Part shown: positions 12,369-23,808 of the stretch, piece by piece
Numbering within the stretch: position 1 is the first letter of the stretch
Layout: the number at the start of each line of letters is the position of its first letter
Assembly: GCA_022457065.1 (NCBI GenBank)
Contig: JAJGBQ010000002.1
Coordinates: forward strand, 3,720,001-3,784,000
DNA length: 64,000 bases
Origin: Curvularia sp. ZM96
Lineage: Eukaryota > Ascomycota > Dothideomycetes > Pleosporales > Pleosporaceae
Direction: 5' to 3'
Notes under the pieces: model-generated
The model's database searches: none
What the model was told of the DNA's origin: nothing
What the model saw: only the letters and a program-made list of their open reading frames with translations
Program-made: the position numbers and the translations under genes

Positions 12369-12381
12369 TTCCAGAAAATTC
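12369..12381. promoter_or_regulatory. Heat-shock element
   Basis: The sequence TTCcaGAAaaTTC is a perfect three-unit inverted nGAAn array, the binding site for trimeric heat-shock factor. It lies 125 bases upstream of the Hsp10 start codon (minus strand) and 156 bases upstream of the TilS-like start (plus strand). Control of Hsp10 is the natural reading. Effect on the other gene is possible because the spacer is only 292 bases. Confidence 0.75.
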
Positions 12382-12536
12382 CATGTCCGTGCACCTTACC
12401 TCGGAATCCCGCTGCGGAACACCTCCATCTCGTGCATTACCAGAACCAGTAATTTTTCTTTCTTTCGTTGCTTGCGCGACTTGCTCTTTTGTTTGTTTTC
12501 CGGCTGTCGGGACGGACGTAGGTACTTGGTGCCTAT

Positions 12537-14637
12537 ATGTGGAGAAGCAATGTCCTCGGATTGAGGAATTGTTCCTCTATTGCGTCAGTCAGTCATGGGG
12601 TAAGAAGATTGAGATGGTATAGCTCTGTGAAGAGCGTACCAGTTACGAATGATGAATTCAAACGGGCTCTAGGCGGGGGCTTGCTGGACGATGTCCCGGG
12701 TACCTTTTCTCACAAGCAGGCTCTGGGTGGGTATAATAGAAGTAGCCTGAGGAATGACTGGCTGATCCTCCGATAGGCATTGCCATAAGCGGCGGCGTAG
12801 ATTCAATGGCCCTGGCTGCCCTGTACAAAGAATACCAGCAAGAAAATGCGTCCGCGCCCAAGGCCTATGGCTTCATCGTAGACCACAAAGTGCGCCCCGA
12901 GAGCACGGAAGAAGCCAGCTGGGTGGCAGAGCAATTGCGCTCCAAGCGTGAGGCACATAGCACCCCCCAGTTTTGCCAGTACTGACTTGACAAGTTGGTA
13001 TCGAGTCCACCGTGATTCCCCTCACATGGCCCAGCGACTTTGATCCCCACGATCCCAAGCGATTCGAGACGGAAGCACGCATACTGCGGTACCAGGCGCT
13101 AGGTCGAGCATGCAGAGATATGAGAATCAACCGACTCATGGTAGCGCATCACGCTGACGACCAAGCCGAGACTGTCATGATGAGAATGGCAAACAACCGG
13201 CTGAGGTCAGGGCTTCAAGCCATGCAACGCAAAGAGTGGATTCCCGAGTGTGAGGGCATTTATGGGGTGTATCATAGCGGCAGCCCGCTGAAGCCTACTC
13301 CCAGTTTGAGGATACCGTTTGCGATTGAGCAGGGAGGCACGCAGATTCTACGCCCGCTGCTTGGATTTGAAAAGGCGCGGCTGATTGCGACGTGCGAGGA
13401 AAGGGGCATCGCTTGGGCAGAGGACAAGACAAACCAGATTCAGACACTCACTTCCCGCAACGCCATACGTCATATCTATAAAAACTACAAACTCCCAGAG
13501 GCACTTGGCGTCAGGTCATTGGTTGATGTTTCGCTGCATATGCAGGAACGCGTCAAGAAACATAAAGAGCTTGGGAAGAGGCTTTTTGAGAAATGCTTGA
13601 TCAAGTTGGATATCCAGACAGGCAGTCTCATTGTCCGGTTCCCGCCATTCTCCGATCTCCTTCCACGTCCGATTGAGACTACTTCCGACAGGATCGAGGC
13701 AAAGAACACCGCATACTGCCTTTTGGAACGCGTCGCCGAACTGGTCACGCCGCGAGCTAAAGCGCCTCTGGGCCAGCTTGCCGCCACCGTCGACCGCATC
13801 TATCCCGAGCTCGAGGTGTTGGAAGATGACGATGAGGGCCATTGGAGTGGAGTCCGCAAGAAAAACTACAGCGTCTATAGCGTATGGTGGCGATTCTGGG
13901 ACCAACCCACTCCTTTTCCCGAGCACAAAGAACACGGAATTAATCTAGCCCTGCCACACCCGCGAGAATGGCTTCTTACACGTCAGCCACTCGACATGAA
14001 TGAGCGTCGAGATGCTGCAAACTACACCGTATATCCGCCGTCTGCAGGCGCTCGTCCTTCACGAAGCGATACATTCCGTCTCTTCGACGGCCGCTACTGG
14101 ATCCAGCTTCACAATCTTCTCCACAATGATAACCTCATTCTGCGCATTTTCACCAAGGCCGATGCCCACCACTTACCCACGTACCATCAGAACCGCGACG
14201 ACATGCTCGACAGCAGCCGACCTCGCCCATACCGCTTCATCCTCGCGGCTCTGGACTTGGTCGAGCCATCCGACGTGCGGTACACACTGCCAGCCGTGTT
14301 CCGACACGACCATCAAACTGGCATGGAAACGCTAATCGGTTTCCCGACGCTAGACGTGCGTGTCGATGGCTTTGGGGCACCCCAGGGCGTGTGCGAGTGG
14401 AGTGTGAGATACAAAAAGATTGATTTTGGGGATAGGGCTGTGGGAGAGACGGTTGCGCCGGGCCTGTCGAGAAAGGATGTGGTGTTTGAGGAGAAGAAGC
14501 AGGTGGCGGTGCAGCAGGGGGTGCAGAATGCGAGGTTAAGGAAGAAGAAGAAGAAGCAGAGGGAGGAGGGGAGTGGGGAAGTTGGGGCTGAGTGTATGGG
14601 GCATGTTGATGGACGGAGACGAGGGAGACAGAGTTGA
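12537..14637 (+). CDS. tRNA(Ile)-lysidine synthetase-like (TilS/MesJ family)
   Basis: Three exons (12537-12726, 12777-12947, 12995-14637) give 667 residues. Intron 1 starts gtgggt, and only this site keeps the frame into the PP-loop. The N-terminal ATP-binding domain carries SGGVDS (68-73), the P-loop of N-type ATP pyrophosphatases, and HHADDQAET (172-180), the TilS signature, followed by RPLLGFEKARL and a DKTNQ element. TilS changes cytidine-34 of a minor tRNA-Ile to lysidine so that it reads AUA. The first residues (RNCSSIASVSHGVRRLRWYSS) look like a mitochondrial presequence, so a role on mitochondrial tRNA is inferred. The C-terminal 350 residues are longer than in bacteria and end in a Lys-rich tail. 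The exact start is uncertain. Confidence 0.88.
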
Positions 14638-17600
14638 GGTGGTGGTGGAGGAGTAGGGTAGCGAGAGAATGTAGTGATTTAGGAAGTGCCTTTTTAAGTA
14701 TAACAAATACCCCTCTTCTTTTGCTGTATGGAAAAATATACTTTACTCGTCTACTTTGTTCTCCTTATTCACAACTCATTTCAATATAAAATCTTAAAAA
14801 TCTTTTACATGATTCTATCACATGCTCAGCTGGCAGATGGAAGTAGGAGATGACCTTACACATCTGGCACCCGTTAACACGCCAACACTACATCCGCATT
14901 CCGCCGTCCCAATACATTTCACGATTGCACTTTATTCGTCACCTAGCTAAAATTAAAACAAGCTTGACTTAGGGATTACCTTATACTTTTTCATCTTCAG
15001 TCCTAAACAACACTAGTGTCAGACTTAGTCCAATACGTCATTTCCCAAAGCCTCGTTTCCGAATATTTTTAAATGCCAAGAAGAGAACTATAGAGTGAGC
15101 CTTTGTATTATTGTCCAAAAAAAAAGGCACTTAGATTCTAGCAGCGTTTTAGGCGTGTATAGCAGCAAAAAAAGGGTCGAGCAGCGTGGTGAAATTACTA
15201 GGGAATTTGGGATATTTTCTAAATCTATGAGATAAGAAGGTTTAGAGCACGTGTAGTGTTTTTAGTCGGTATTTGGCACATGTCTGGGTCGCGTTTCTTC
15301 TTCTTCTTTTTTTATTCCAAACGGTTGTCTCTGATCTTCCGTCTGATGAGGGAAAAAGCAAATCAAGCACATGCGTCGATAGATTAGAAGCTTTCCACAG
15401 CACTTTCTTTTGGTGTTTTACCCCGCGGGGCCAAAGAAGCATGGTGACTGCATTTCTTATTTGCCCTTGTGCAATGTGTGTGCATGTCAAGTAGCGCAGC
15501 CTACAACCTCAGGATATTTCGTCATCACTCGGTGCAGCGGCACTTTGGGCTACTTGCATGCGAACATACTCTATATGTACACGTGCGCTCGCGAATGGAA
15601 GCGAGTAATGCACGAACAGGAGAACGAGGACCGAAAAGAAAGAAGCTAGGGTTGGGTTGTCATGTTAGTTTGGTTTAGGTCAGGGACCCTGCGTAAGAGC
15701 GGAGGGAAGGGGTAGGGAAAGATCCACATCAAGTTAGCTTGGGTTACTTGAGCCGCAAAAACTCAATTCATCAAGGTTTGGTTGGCGGCGGGGGCCTTGT
15801 GTACTTGTGGGAGATCGAGATGTGGTGCTTGCTTCTTGTTTGTGGTCGGGAGTTGGTGTCGGCACAAGAGTGGGATTTGCTGCAGTCAACGACAACGGTG
15901 TCGCGACGTTGTGTTGTGTGCAGAATGTTGATGGGGAAAAAGAAAGGGTGTGGGGGTGAGCCTAACGTTTTGAGACCCACAGGGGCAGAGGAAGCAAAGA
16001 GATGAATAAAAACAAAGTATGGTTCGTGTTGCCATGGACATATCTTACGATGGTTTCAGGTGCTACGGAACCAATGGATCGGGCGTCGTCGGCGGCAGCA
16101 GAACGGTGCAATGCAGGAGGTTGAGCAGTAATAGCGGGGAGGGCGAGCGTCCAACGACAGGGAGGCTCCTGCACCGGGTAGACCATAAGGCATCTTGTCG
16201 CCAAAAATTTGCGCCCGACGACATGGACCATTTCTGCAGGTGTGGCGGTGAAGAGACGCAGGTACATGTGGTCAGGAACAGAGGCGGGAAATAAGGGTGG
16301 GCGTATCTGGACGGGCCATAAATTATTGGCTTCTGGAAGATCTCCATTGCGGAGGTTATCGAGTGCTCTGTGCGTGCCGCGGATACGGAGGGACAGCGAG
16401 AGAGCGAGTGAGCCGCAAGATGAAAGGAGGGACAGAGCAGATCATGCCAAAGTGATTGGATGCACAGCGACAGATTTTTGTAGTGTCACGCATATATGGT
16501 GGGAACTGGTGAGTCGAGGCCCGTCATGTTCAGTTCCTGACAGACAGGGAAATATCCGGGTATTGATTTGCTGATGGACGAGAGTTTGCACGTCGCAGCG
16601 GGTGCCCCTTTGGATGAAATAAGCCGGACCATGGCCCTAGTCACATGGGCCAGGTGTTTTGGGCTGATCAGAGGGGGCGCGAAGGGGACACATGTGCTGC
16701 TAAGAGTCAGATTTGATTTTTTGCAATTTTGCAGAGCACCCGCTTCTGTGCGGGACCTGAATCAGGCAATCTCCATTACGACGGCCAATATGGGAGGCTC
16801 GAGGCGCGTGAGCGGTAGCAGGTGTAGTGTGGCGCGCGGGCTGGCGAGTGGTTGACTTGACGACAGTGGGGGTCGAGTCAAGACGATGTCAGAGGAGGTG
16901 GTGCTTGAGTTGGATGGTTGGCGGCGGCACGTAGCCTCCTCTTGCTCGGCAGCACTGGCCTGGTCGCGAGAGCAGCCAATTTGGTGGCCAGGGTGTTTTA
17001 TGGGCTTTTGTAAACGGGGATCAGCGCTTGGACGAGGGCGGCACGCGTGGGATTGGCTGCTAGCAGTGTCGAGCCGGCGTTGCGCAGACGTGGCTTGGCA
17101 ATGGCGCGTCAAGGTTCAAGTTGTGCAGCGAGACGGCGGACAGGATGGTGTTGCACGTGGCTGGTGATGGCGAGTGTGCTGTGAATGTGCTGCGAGTGAA
17201 GGTCCGGATGTACCGCATGTGTGTATGTACGTACATGGTGTACGCTGTGTGCCGCATGTACGTATGCAGCAGCGCAGTGCCGTCACCCGTCACGGCAGAT
17301 GTCGCTATCAGGCTCGTTGCAGGCTCAGGCCGGTCTCGTGAGCGATACAAAAAAAACCTGTCGACGGCGGTTGGCCCATGGATCGAGGCAGGCTGGAGGA
17401 GGGGCAGCGGGATCATGCGACCTGCGTGCGCCCATGTTGTTTGGCCACCCAACCTTATCCGCTACTGTGTGGCCCAACAGGACGACGTGCCCCTCCCCCT
17501 CTTCTGGCTGGCCGCTGGCTGCTGGCCGCTGTCGCTGCCTCCCCACCCGGCCGCCCATCCGCGGGCGATGTTGGCATGTACGCACGTAGAGACGCTCTGG

Positions 17601-18032
17601 TGCTGACGATGGGGTGCTGGGCGGCGGCGTGCACAGCGGTGTTTCAAAGGGTGAGCATTGCATAACATTGGTGAAGGGAGCGATTCGGCAGGCTAGCTGC
17701 AGGCGGGTCCGCCCAAGTGGACGTGCTGCCGCGACGACCAATTTCGCAGCCTGCCCCCCTGCTCCCTGACCCCTACCTAGCAACACCGCTCTTCACATTA
17801 AAGTTCTCCCACCCCAGACCTCCCACGCCTTTTCCTATCCTTCTTTCCTCTCACACCGCTGTTCGCTCCCTTATCCAAGGCCCGAACCTGCTGTCTGCCG
17901 CCGCGCACTCACAGCCTGGTACCTGCTTTCCCTTTTTGTACGCCTTTTGTAATACCCAAACAACCCCTCATCCCCTTCACTCCGATACCCCCTTCACCTA
18001 GACATTTTTTTTCCTACCACCACACGCACACC
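14638..18032. other. Long intergenic region, no gene seen
   Basis: At 3.4 kb this is the longest gene-free spacer outside the island. The first 700 bases (14660-15250) are AT-rich and resemble a 3' region. From about 16,000 the base composition is balanced with many overlapping short frames on both strands, none supported by splice signals or domains. Bases 17740-18032 are strongly CT-rich and form the promoter and leader of the next gene. A long upstream leader or a non-coding RNA cannot be excluded. Confidence 0.5.
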
Positions 18033-20148
18033 ATGTCTGCCGCCATCGAGGAACCAAAGACCGTCGCCCAGCCAGAGGTTGGCGGCACCACTGAGGCTGC
18101 CCCTGCCCCTGTCCTGGCTGCCGACAACACCGTCGCCCCAGTCGAGGAGCCCAAGACCGACGACGCCCCCAAGGCTGAGGGCGAGGCCGCCGCCGCTCCC
18201 GCTGCAGAGGAGACCAAGGACGAGGCCAAAGCTGAGGAGGCCGTCAAGGAAGAGGCCAAGGAGGAGGCCAAGGTTGTCGAGCCCATCTACAGCGGTGCTC
18301 TCGGCTACAAGGCGCCTGGTCTGAAGAAGTGAGTTTCTACACGGCTCTGTCGGCAGTTTACAATATGCTAACCCCCACCACAGCGCCTTCCGCTTCGCCA
18401 AGAAGTACTTCTGGTTCGGCGAGGAGCCCGTTGCTGCTGAGAACCTGGCCGAGTACCTTCGCGGCGAGAAGCCCGAGGTTGCTCACCCCACCGTTGCCTG
18501 GTCCAGCCAGACTGGAAAGGGACTCCTTTTCTTCGTCAAGCACGCCGACAAGAAGGACCACCCCGCTGGTGTCCTCAACTTGGTAAGTCCCTGCAGCCGC
18601 CAAACGCGCCTACGCACGCCAACTAACACATTCCCCAGGCCTACGCTACCGACCTGGCCAAGGACGGCGCTCTTGCCTTTGCTTTCAAGCTCTCCGGCCA
18701 CAAGCACGCTTTCGAGGCCCAGACCACTGCTGAGCGCGACGGCTGGTTTGTTGCCGTCGAGAAGGCCATCACCGAGGCCAAGGCGTCCAAGGACACCATC
18801 GAGTCGAGCGAGGGCTACAAGGAGGCAAAGGAGAAGATTGGTACGTGATGAGTCGTGCTCTCGCTTCCTTCGCGACGCGATGGCACTAGCGGGCGATCTC
18901 GCCGTTTGACCTGCAGAACACTAACATTGCATAGGCAAGCCCACCGCACTAGCGGGCGCTACCGCCGCTCCTAAGAAGAGCATGGACGCTGCTCCCAAGC
19001 TTGCTGAGGCAGAGGCTGGCGAGGCTTCCGCTGCCCCAGCCCGCACTGGATCTTCTTCCAGCTCTTCCTCCGACGAGGCCAAGGCGAAGAAGGCCAAGAG
19101 CAAGTCCCGCTCTGTCTCGCGTGGAAAGCGCGCCAGCCTCCTTGGTGGACTCCTCGGAAAGAAGGACAAGGAGCACAAGAACGAGAGCGAGGCCGTCAAG
19201 GAGGAGCCCGAGAGCAAGAAGGAGGAGACCGCTGCTACTGCTCCCCACCTCGACGAGATCCCCACCACTGCCCCCGTCGACGCCAACGACGTTGTGAAGC
19301 CCGCTGAGCAGACCACTGCCGAGCCCGCTGCCGCTGCCACTGCCGCCGCCCCCGTCGAGGAGGCCCCCAAGGCTGAGGAGCCCGCCGCTGCGGCTGCTGC
19401 TCCTGAGAAGCCCAAGCCCACCAAGCGTGCTTCCATCTTCGGCACCTTTGTCGAGAAGCTCAAGTCGCCCACCACTGAGAAGAAGGAGGCCGAGGCTGGT
19501 CTTGCCGCTGCCCCCGTCAAGGAGACCGAGACTCCCGCTGTCGACGCCGCCAAGCCGGCTGAGGAGACTACTCCCGCTGTTGCCCCCTCCGCCAACGAGG
19601 CTGCCGCTGCTGAGCTGAACAAGGACGAGACCAAGCCTGTCGTTGCTACCAGCACCCCCTCCAAGGAGAAGGAGCACTTCAGCTTCGGCAAGCTCTTCGG
19701 CTCCAAGGACCGGGCCAAGTCGCCCGCTGCTCAGGAGAAGCTCCCTGAGCCCAAGGCCGACGCTGCCGCTCCTCAGATCGAGGACGCTGCCGCTCCTGCT
19801 CCTGCCACTGAGGCCACCGCCGAGGCCACCCCGGCCACCACTGAGGTCAAGCCAGAGACCACTGAGGAGCCCAAGCAGGACAAGAGGAAGTCCTTCTTTG
19901 GCAACCTTGGTCGCTCTCTGAGCAAGGCTGCTGGCAACAAGAACCAGAACAAGGAGAAGAAGGAGGCCGCTGCCGCCCCCGCTCCTGTCGCTGAGGAGGA
20001 GACTGCTCCTGCCGCCGCTCCCGTTGTCGAGGAGGAGAAGAAGGAGGAGACTGCCGCTCCTGCCGCCCCCGCTGCCGAGATCCCCGCTGAGAACAGTGTG
20101 GGCGATGCTTCGAAAAGCGCCAACCCGACTGTCGCTACAACTGCGTAA
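18033..20148 (+). CDS. PH-domain protein, Meu6-like, with long Ala/Glu/Lys-rich tail
   Basis: Four exons (18033-18328, 18384-18582, 18639-18840, 18935-20148) give 636 residues. Residues 1-85 are Ala/Glu-rich and disordered. Residues about 86-235 form a fungal pleckstrin-homology-like domain, with GYKAPGLKKNAFRFAKKYFWF, a GKGLLFFVKHADKK strand pair and HAFEAQTTAERDGWFVAVE ending in the domain's C-terminal helix. This matches the fungal PH family that includes fission yeast Meu6. The remaining 400 residues are repetitive and charged, with several basic SFGKLFGSKDRAKSP-, RKSFFGNLGRSLSK- and KRASIFGTFVEKLKSP-type motifs that look like phosphorylation or membrane-binding modules. Such proteins are thought to bind the plasma membrane or eisosomes; that role is inferred here. 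Confidence 0.9.
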
Positions 20149-21172
20149 GGTCTGGTGGGAAGATGTCAGCCTCTGCAACGACAGCCACGATGGAATGACG
20201 GAAAAGCAAAGACACCGTAAATCCCTTGTTTGACCGTACGGCCAACTCCGATACCCCGTCCGAAGGTGACATCCTCGAGTCTTTGACTAGACTGGAGGCG
20301 TCGCATTCGGATCAATCTTTCTTTGGTTCCCCTCTCCTAGTCAACGTTTCTTTGCATCTGGACCAACTCCTCGTCACTCTTTCACGTGGATCACCATCTG
20401 TGTGGCATTGACATGTAGGAAGCGTCCATTTTTGGCTGTTCTTTGCTTCATGCCCACTGCTTGTTTAGACTGATACCACTCCTCTGTTTCTCTCCTTTTT
20501 GATACCATTGGCTTTTTGGTCGCAATTGTTTTATCGCGCAATACCCCGGATACCCTCTGCGTACCGCCTTGTCAGGTGTACACAAGCGGCCACTAGGGCA
20601 CACATCGACGTAATAATCTCTAATACACTGTCGTTTGCTCTACCTTGTGATTTGCATGTGAATGGGGTGATGTCGTGGTCTGGTGACGCCATGAGCCGCC
20701 CAGCTGTGCCGAGAACGGTGACTCTACGCGTCGTCGATCGGCGGTGCATAACAGCTCACCTCACCTTACACTGGTTGGCCAGGGTCTTAACCACACTTCG
20801 GAGACTTGTATGTGCTGCCGATTCGGCCGGCCTGGGCCGTCTCCCTTATGCATCCACATACACGCATGGCAAGTCTTGGAGTAAGCAGGTCCAAGGTCGT
20901 TTTGGTCACGGGGCAAACGGCAGAAAGACCGTTCATCGATCGATTCTCGCCTGCTTGTCGTAGCCTCGCTCAGCCTCGGCCAGTCCAACTCCCTACCTTC
21001 TCTCGCTCGAGAGCCAATATGCGCATGCGACCATTGTCCAACTCAGATACACTAAACCTATTGTTGCAGCAATACCTGCAAACTCCGTCGTTCCTGTGCA
21101 TTGCTTGCTAGATGGTACGAATGAATGCCCGCTCAGGCACAGATTGAGGGGTAGCAAGGGCACTTATTCACA
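20149..21172. other. Intergenic region, no gene seen
   Basis: One kilobase between two plus-strand genes. The first part is probably the 3' untranslated region of the PH-domain gene (CT-rich at 20250-20520). No supported reading frame, RNA gene or repeat is seen. Confidence 0.55.
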
Positions 21173-22209
21173 ATGGTACGATTGCATCAGTCAGCGAGAC
21201 ACTGAGTCTTGCCTGCGCGATTACCAAAGCATCCATCTGAGTATTTTCTAGGGCTGCTGCGTGTCTCGCCAGAGCGACGACGGTACTGACGCTGTGCGGG
21301 CGCATTCGTCGTCGTCGCGCAACATCACGGCGCCATCGACCCAACCAAGTTCCATTACGTCGCCGCGCGCATCCCACGTCTCGCAGGCACACCATGCGCC
21401 TCCTTCGTCGTCGTCGCGGAACCGCTCCGATGCCATCGAGCGCCCCAATACGCCTTTGAAACCCATTCAGCCTGCCCAGCGCTCCCGTCTACCAAACACC
21501 CTTGCCGCCGTGAAGACCAATGCCAGCAGCAGCAGTCGTGTTAAGCCGCTGACCGATCCCACCTCTCGTACCTGGACGCGCGCACGCTTAGAAAAAGAGC
21601 GCCAGGACTGGTGGGACACACAGGTAACTGGCTCAGCGGAGATATGGGGTGCTATCCGCCTCGCGACCCAGCACCTACAAGCCGGCGAGATACAGGAGGC
21701 GCAAACGATGCTGGATGTGACTGGCTGTACATGCCCCACGGGACTGGTATGGCGCGGCGTGTTCGATGCCACGGGCGTCCAGTATAAGGTTCCCGAGTGG
21801 GTGGTTGTAGAGCCAGAGGGCATTGTTGAGGAGGAACAGAACGAGAGTGGGAGTGTAGAGCCAGGAAAGGCGAAGCAGGCCGAAGCAGAGGAGGAAAAGG
21901 ACGATACCCCCAGTCAGATTTTCAGTGTGCGCATCAGGACGAGTCATGATTCGAAGGATGTGGTGGTGCAGGTTCAGGGGAGGGATACTGTTGCGAAGAT
22001 TATGGATAAGGTGAAGGTCAAGGCGAAGGTATGTTCCCTCTTCTCCTGCCGATGGAATTGACTGGCTAACAATCGCACAGCTCGACCCTTCAGCTAAGAT
22101 CCGGCTGGCTTATGGCGGGCGCGTATATAGCGACCACGAGGCACTGGAAGCGCACCCATACTGGGATTTCAGTAACGACTTTGTGATTAACGGGTTTGTT
22201 TTTCAGTAA
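21173..22209 (+). CDS. UBTD-type ubiquitin-domain protein, N-myristoylation motif
   Basis: Three exons, 21173-21175 (the ATG alone), 21252-22028 and 22081-22209, give 302 residues. Intron 1 (gtacga...tctag) directly follows the ATG. Its removal creates MGCCVS, a classic N-myristoylation plus palmitoylation signal, which supports this structure. A Ser/Pro-rich linker of about 75 residues follows. Then comes the helical DC-UbP/UBTD2 N-terminal domain (about 85-180; LEKERQDWWDTQVTG, AQTMLDVTGCTCPTG), and a C-terminal ubiquitin-like fold (about 225-302; FSVRIRTSHDSKDVVVQV, LAYGGRVYSDHEAL). UBTD proteins bind ubiquitin and E2 enzymes. A membrane-anchored adaptor in ubiquitin signalling is the likely role. 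Confidence 0.92.
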
Positions 22210-22626
22210 TCGGGTAATTACCTATGAGAGTAATTTATAATTTGCGGAATCATTGTCGGGTCGAGTTTACTTTCTGAGTCTGGGGTGTAAGGGCAGACAG
22301 GGCTAACATGTGCTAGCACACGTGGACAACGTGATGGTGACATTGAGGCTTGACAAGCTTTTTTCCCGTCCCCAATTTTGAGTTTCGAGACATGTGGGGT
22401 TAGCATGCACTTGATATCTGGCTGTAAATGTCAACTCGAAGCGTGGAGACGCATGTTGTCATGGTTCTCCCTGACCCTGCCTGTTACATCATCATCCAAT
22501 TGTGGAACGGGCCGCTGTCATGACGACAGAACATGCAGCTTTCATCTCATGCCATGAGTACACACAAACTCACCCCGGAGCAAAGTCGCTGTACTACTAA
22601 ATCAAAACTTAAACACCGAGGCCAAG
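22210..22626. other. Intergenic promoter region
   Basis: These 417 bases separate two plus-strand genes and presumably hold the aldo-keto reductase promoter. No gene or repeat is seen. Confidence 0.55.
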
Positions 22627-23738
22627 ATGCATGCCCCAACCGCTGCTCGCTCAATGCGCAATGCCTCGACCAGACTCGCACAAGTGACCCAGCACGTGCA
22701 GCGCCGGATGGCCCACAATGGCACGACGTTCAAGCTCAACACCGGCGCAGATATTCCTGCACTTGGGTTCGGAACATGGCAGGATAAGGAGGCCCAGGAG
22801 CCGTATGTTTGATGTTTCCTACCAACTTCCCGCGACTGTGTCTTGGTCCGAATCCCATATTAACAACCACCCTCAGCGCTGTAACCACCGCCCTGAAAGC
22901 TGGCTACCGCCACATCGACACTGCTCGCGTCTATGGCACCGAACCCGCAGTCGGCGCCGCGATCAAAAAATCCGGGGTCCCGCGCTCCTCCCTCTTCATC
23001 ACCACCAAGCTCTGGAACAACTCGCATCACCCAGACGATGTTGAATCCGCACTCGACGCCTCGCTGCGCGACCTCGACACCTCCTACGTCGACCTGTACC
23101 TCATGCACTGGCCATCTCCGTTCGCACGGAGCGAGTCCCTCTTCCCAAAAGATGACTCAGGAAAAACGCTGCCAGGAGACACTGATTACGTTTCCACCTA
23201 CCACGCCATGGAAGCCTGTGTCAAAAGCGGAAAAGCGCGTGCAATCGGCATATCCAACTTCAGCCGCGCAGAACTTGAGCGCTTACTTGCAAACACCTCG
23301 CTCGTGCCGGCCGTCCACCAGTACGAATGCCACCCTTACCTCCAGCAACGCGACTTTGCTGCTTGGCATAAGGAAAAGGGAATCCATGTGACGCAGTACT
23401 CGCCGTTTGGGAACCAGAATGCTGTGTATGATGCAGGGAAGCACATGGCGAAGCTGATTGAGGACCCCGTGCTAAGGGAGATTGGGGCCAAATACAACAA
23501 GTCTGGGGCGCAGGTGGCGCTGGCGTGGGGGATTAGCGAGGGCAGGAGTGTGATTCCGAAGAGTAAGACGCCAGAGAGGATTTTGGCGAATCTAGAGGGT
23601 GATTTTGAGTTAAGTGGGGAGGATGTGGAGAAGATTAAGGGGTTGGACAAGAAGATGAGGTTTAATGATCCGAGTGAAGGGTTTGGATGGGAGTTTTATG
23701 CGGATTTGGAGGGGAAGAAGAAGAAACGGAGTTCTTGA
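22627..23738 (+). CDS. Aldo-keto reductase
   Basis: Two exons, 22627-22802 and 22877-23738, give 345 residues. The intron starts gtatgt and ends cctcag, and it joins at a Pro codon. The protein is a complete AKR barrel: GFGTW in the first strand, catalytic Asp73 (HIDTARVYG), Tyr78, Lys103 (TTKLW) and His136 (LMHWP). The NADPH-binding motifs AIGISNFS and VIPKSKTPERI are present. The family reduces aldehydes and ketones with NADPH; the substrate cannot be read. The first 27 residues (MHAPTAARSMRNASTRLAQ) look like a mitochondrial presequence, and Met28 (MAHNGTTFKL) would give a cytosolic form of usual length. The tail ends in GKKKKRSS. The stop lies 70 bases from the converging membrane-protein gene. 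Confidence 0.95.
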
Positions 23739-23808
23739 GAATTTTGAGAAGAAGAAGAAGGGTAAAAAAGGGTTGGTTATATGGAAAACGTACGTATCAG
23801 CTCAAAAC

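Noticed and set aside
15739..17786. Possible genes in the 3.4 kb spacer
   Set aside because: Many short frames overlap on both strands, none linked by splice sites into a protein with sensible composition.
18921..20178. Long minus-strand frames (up to 409 codons) opposite the PH-domain gene
   Set aside because: The Ala/Glu/Pro-rich codons of the real gene leave the reverse frames free of stops; the translation is a featureless Leu/Gly/Ser run.
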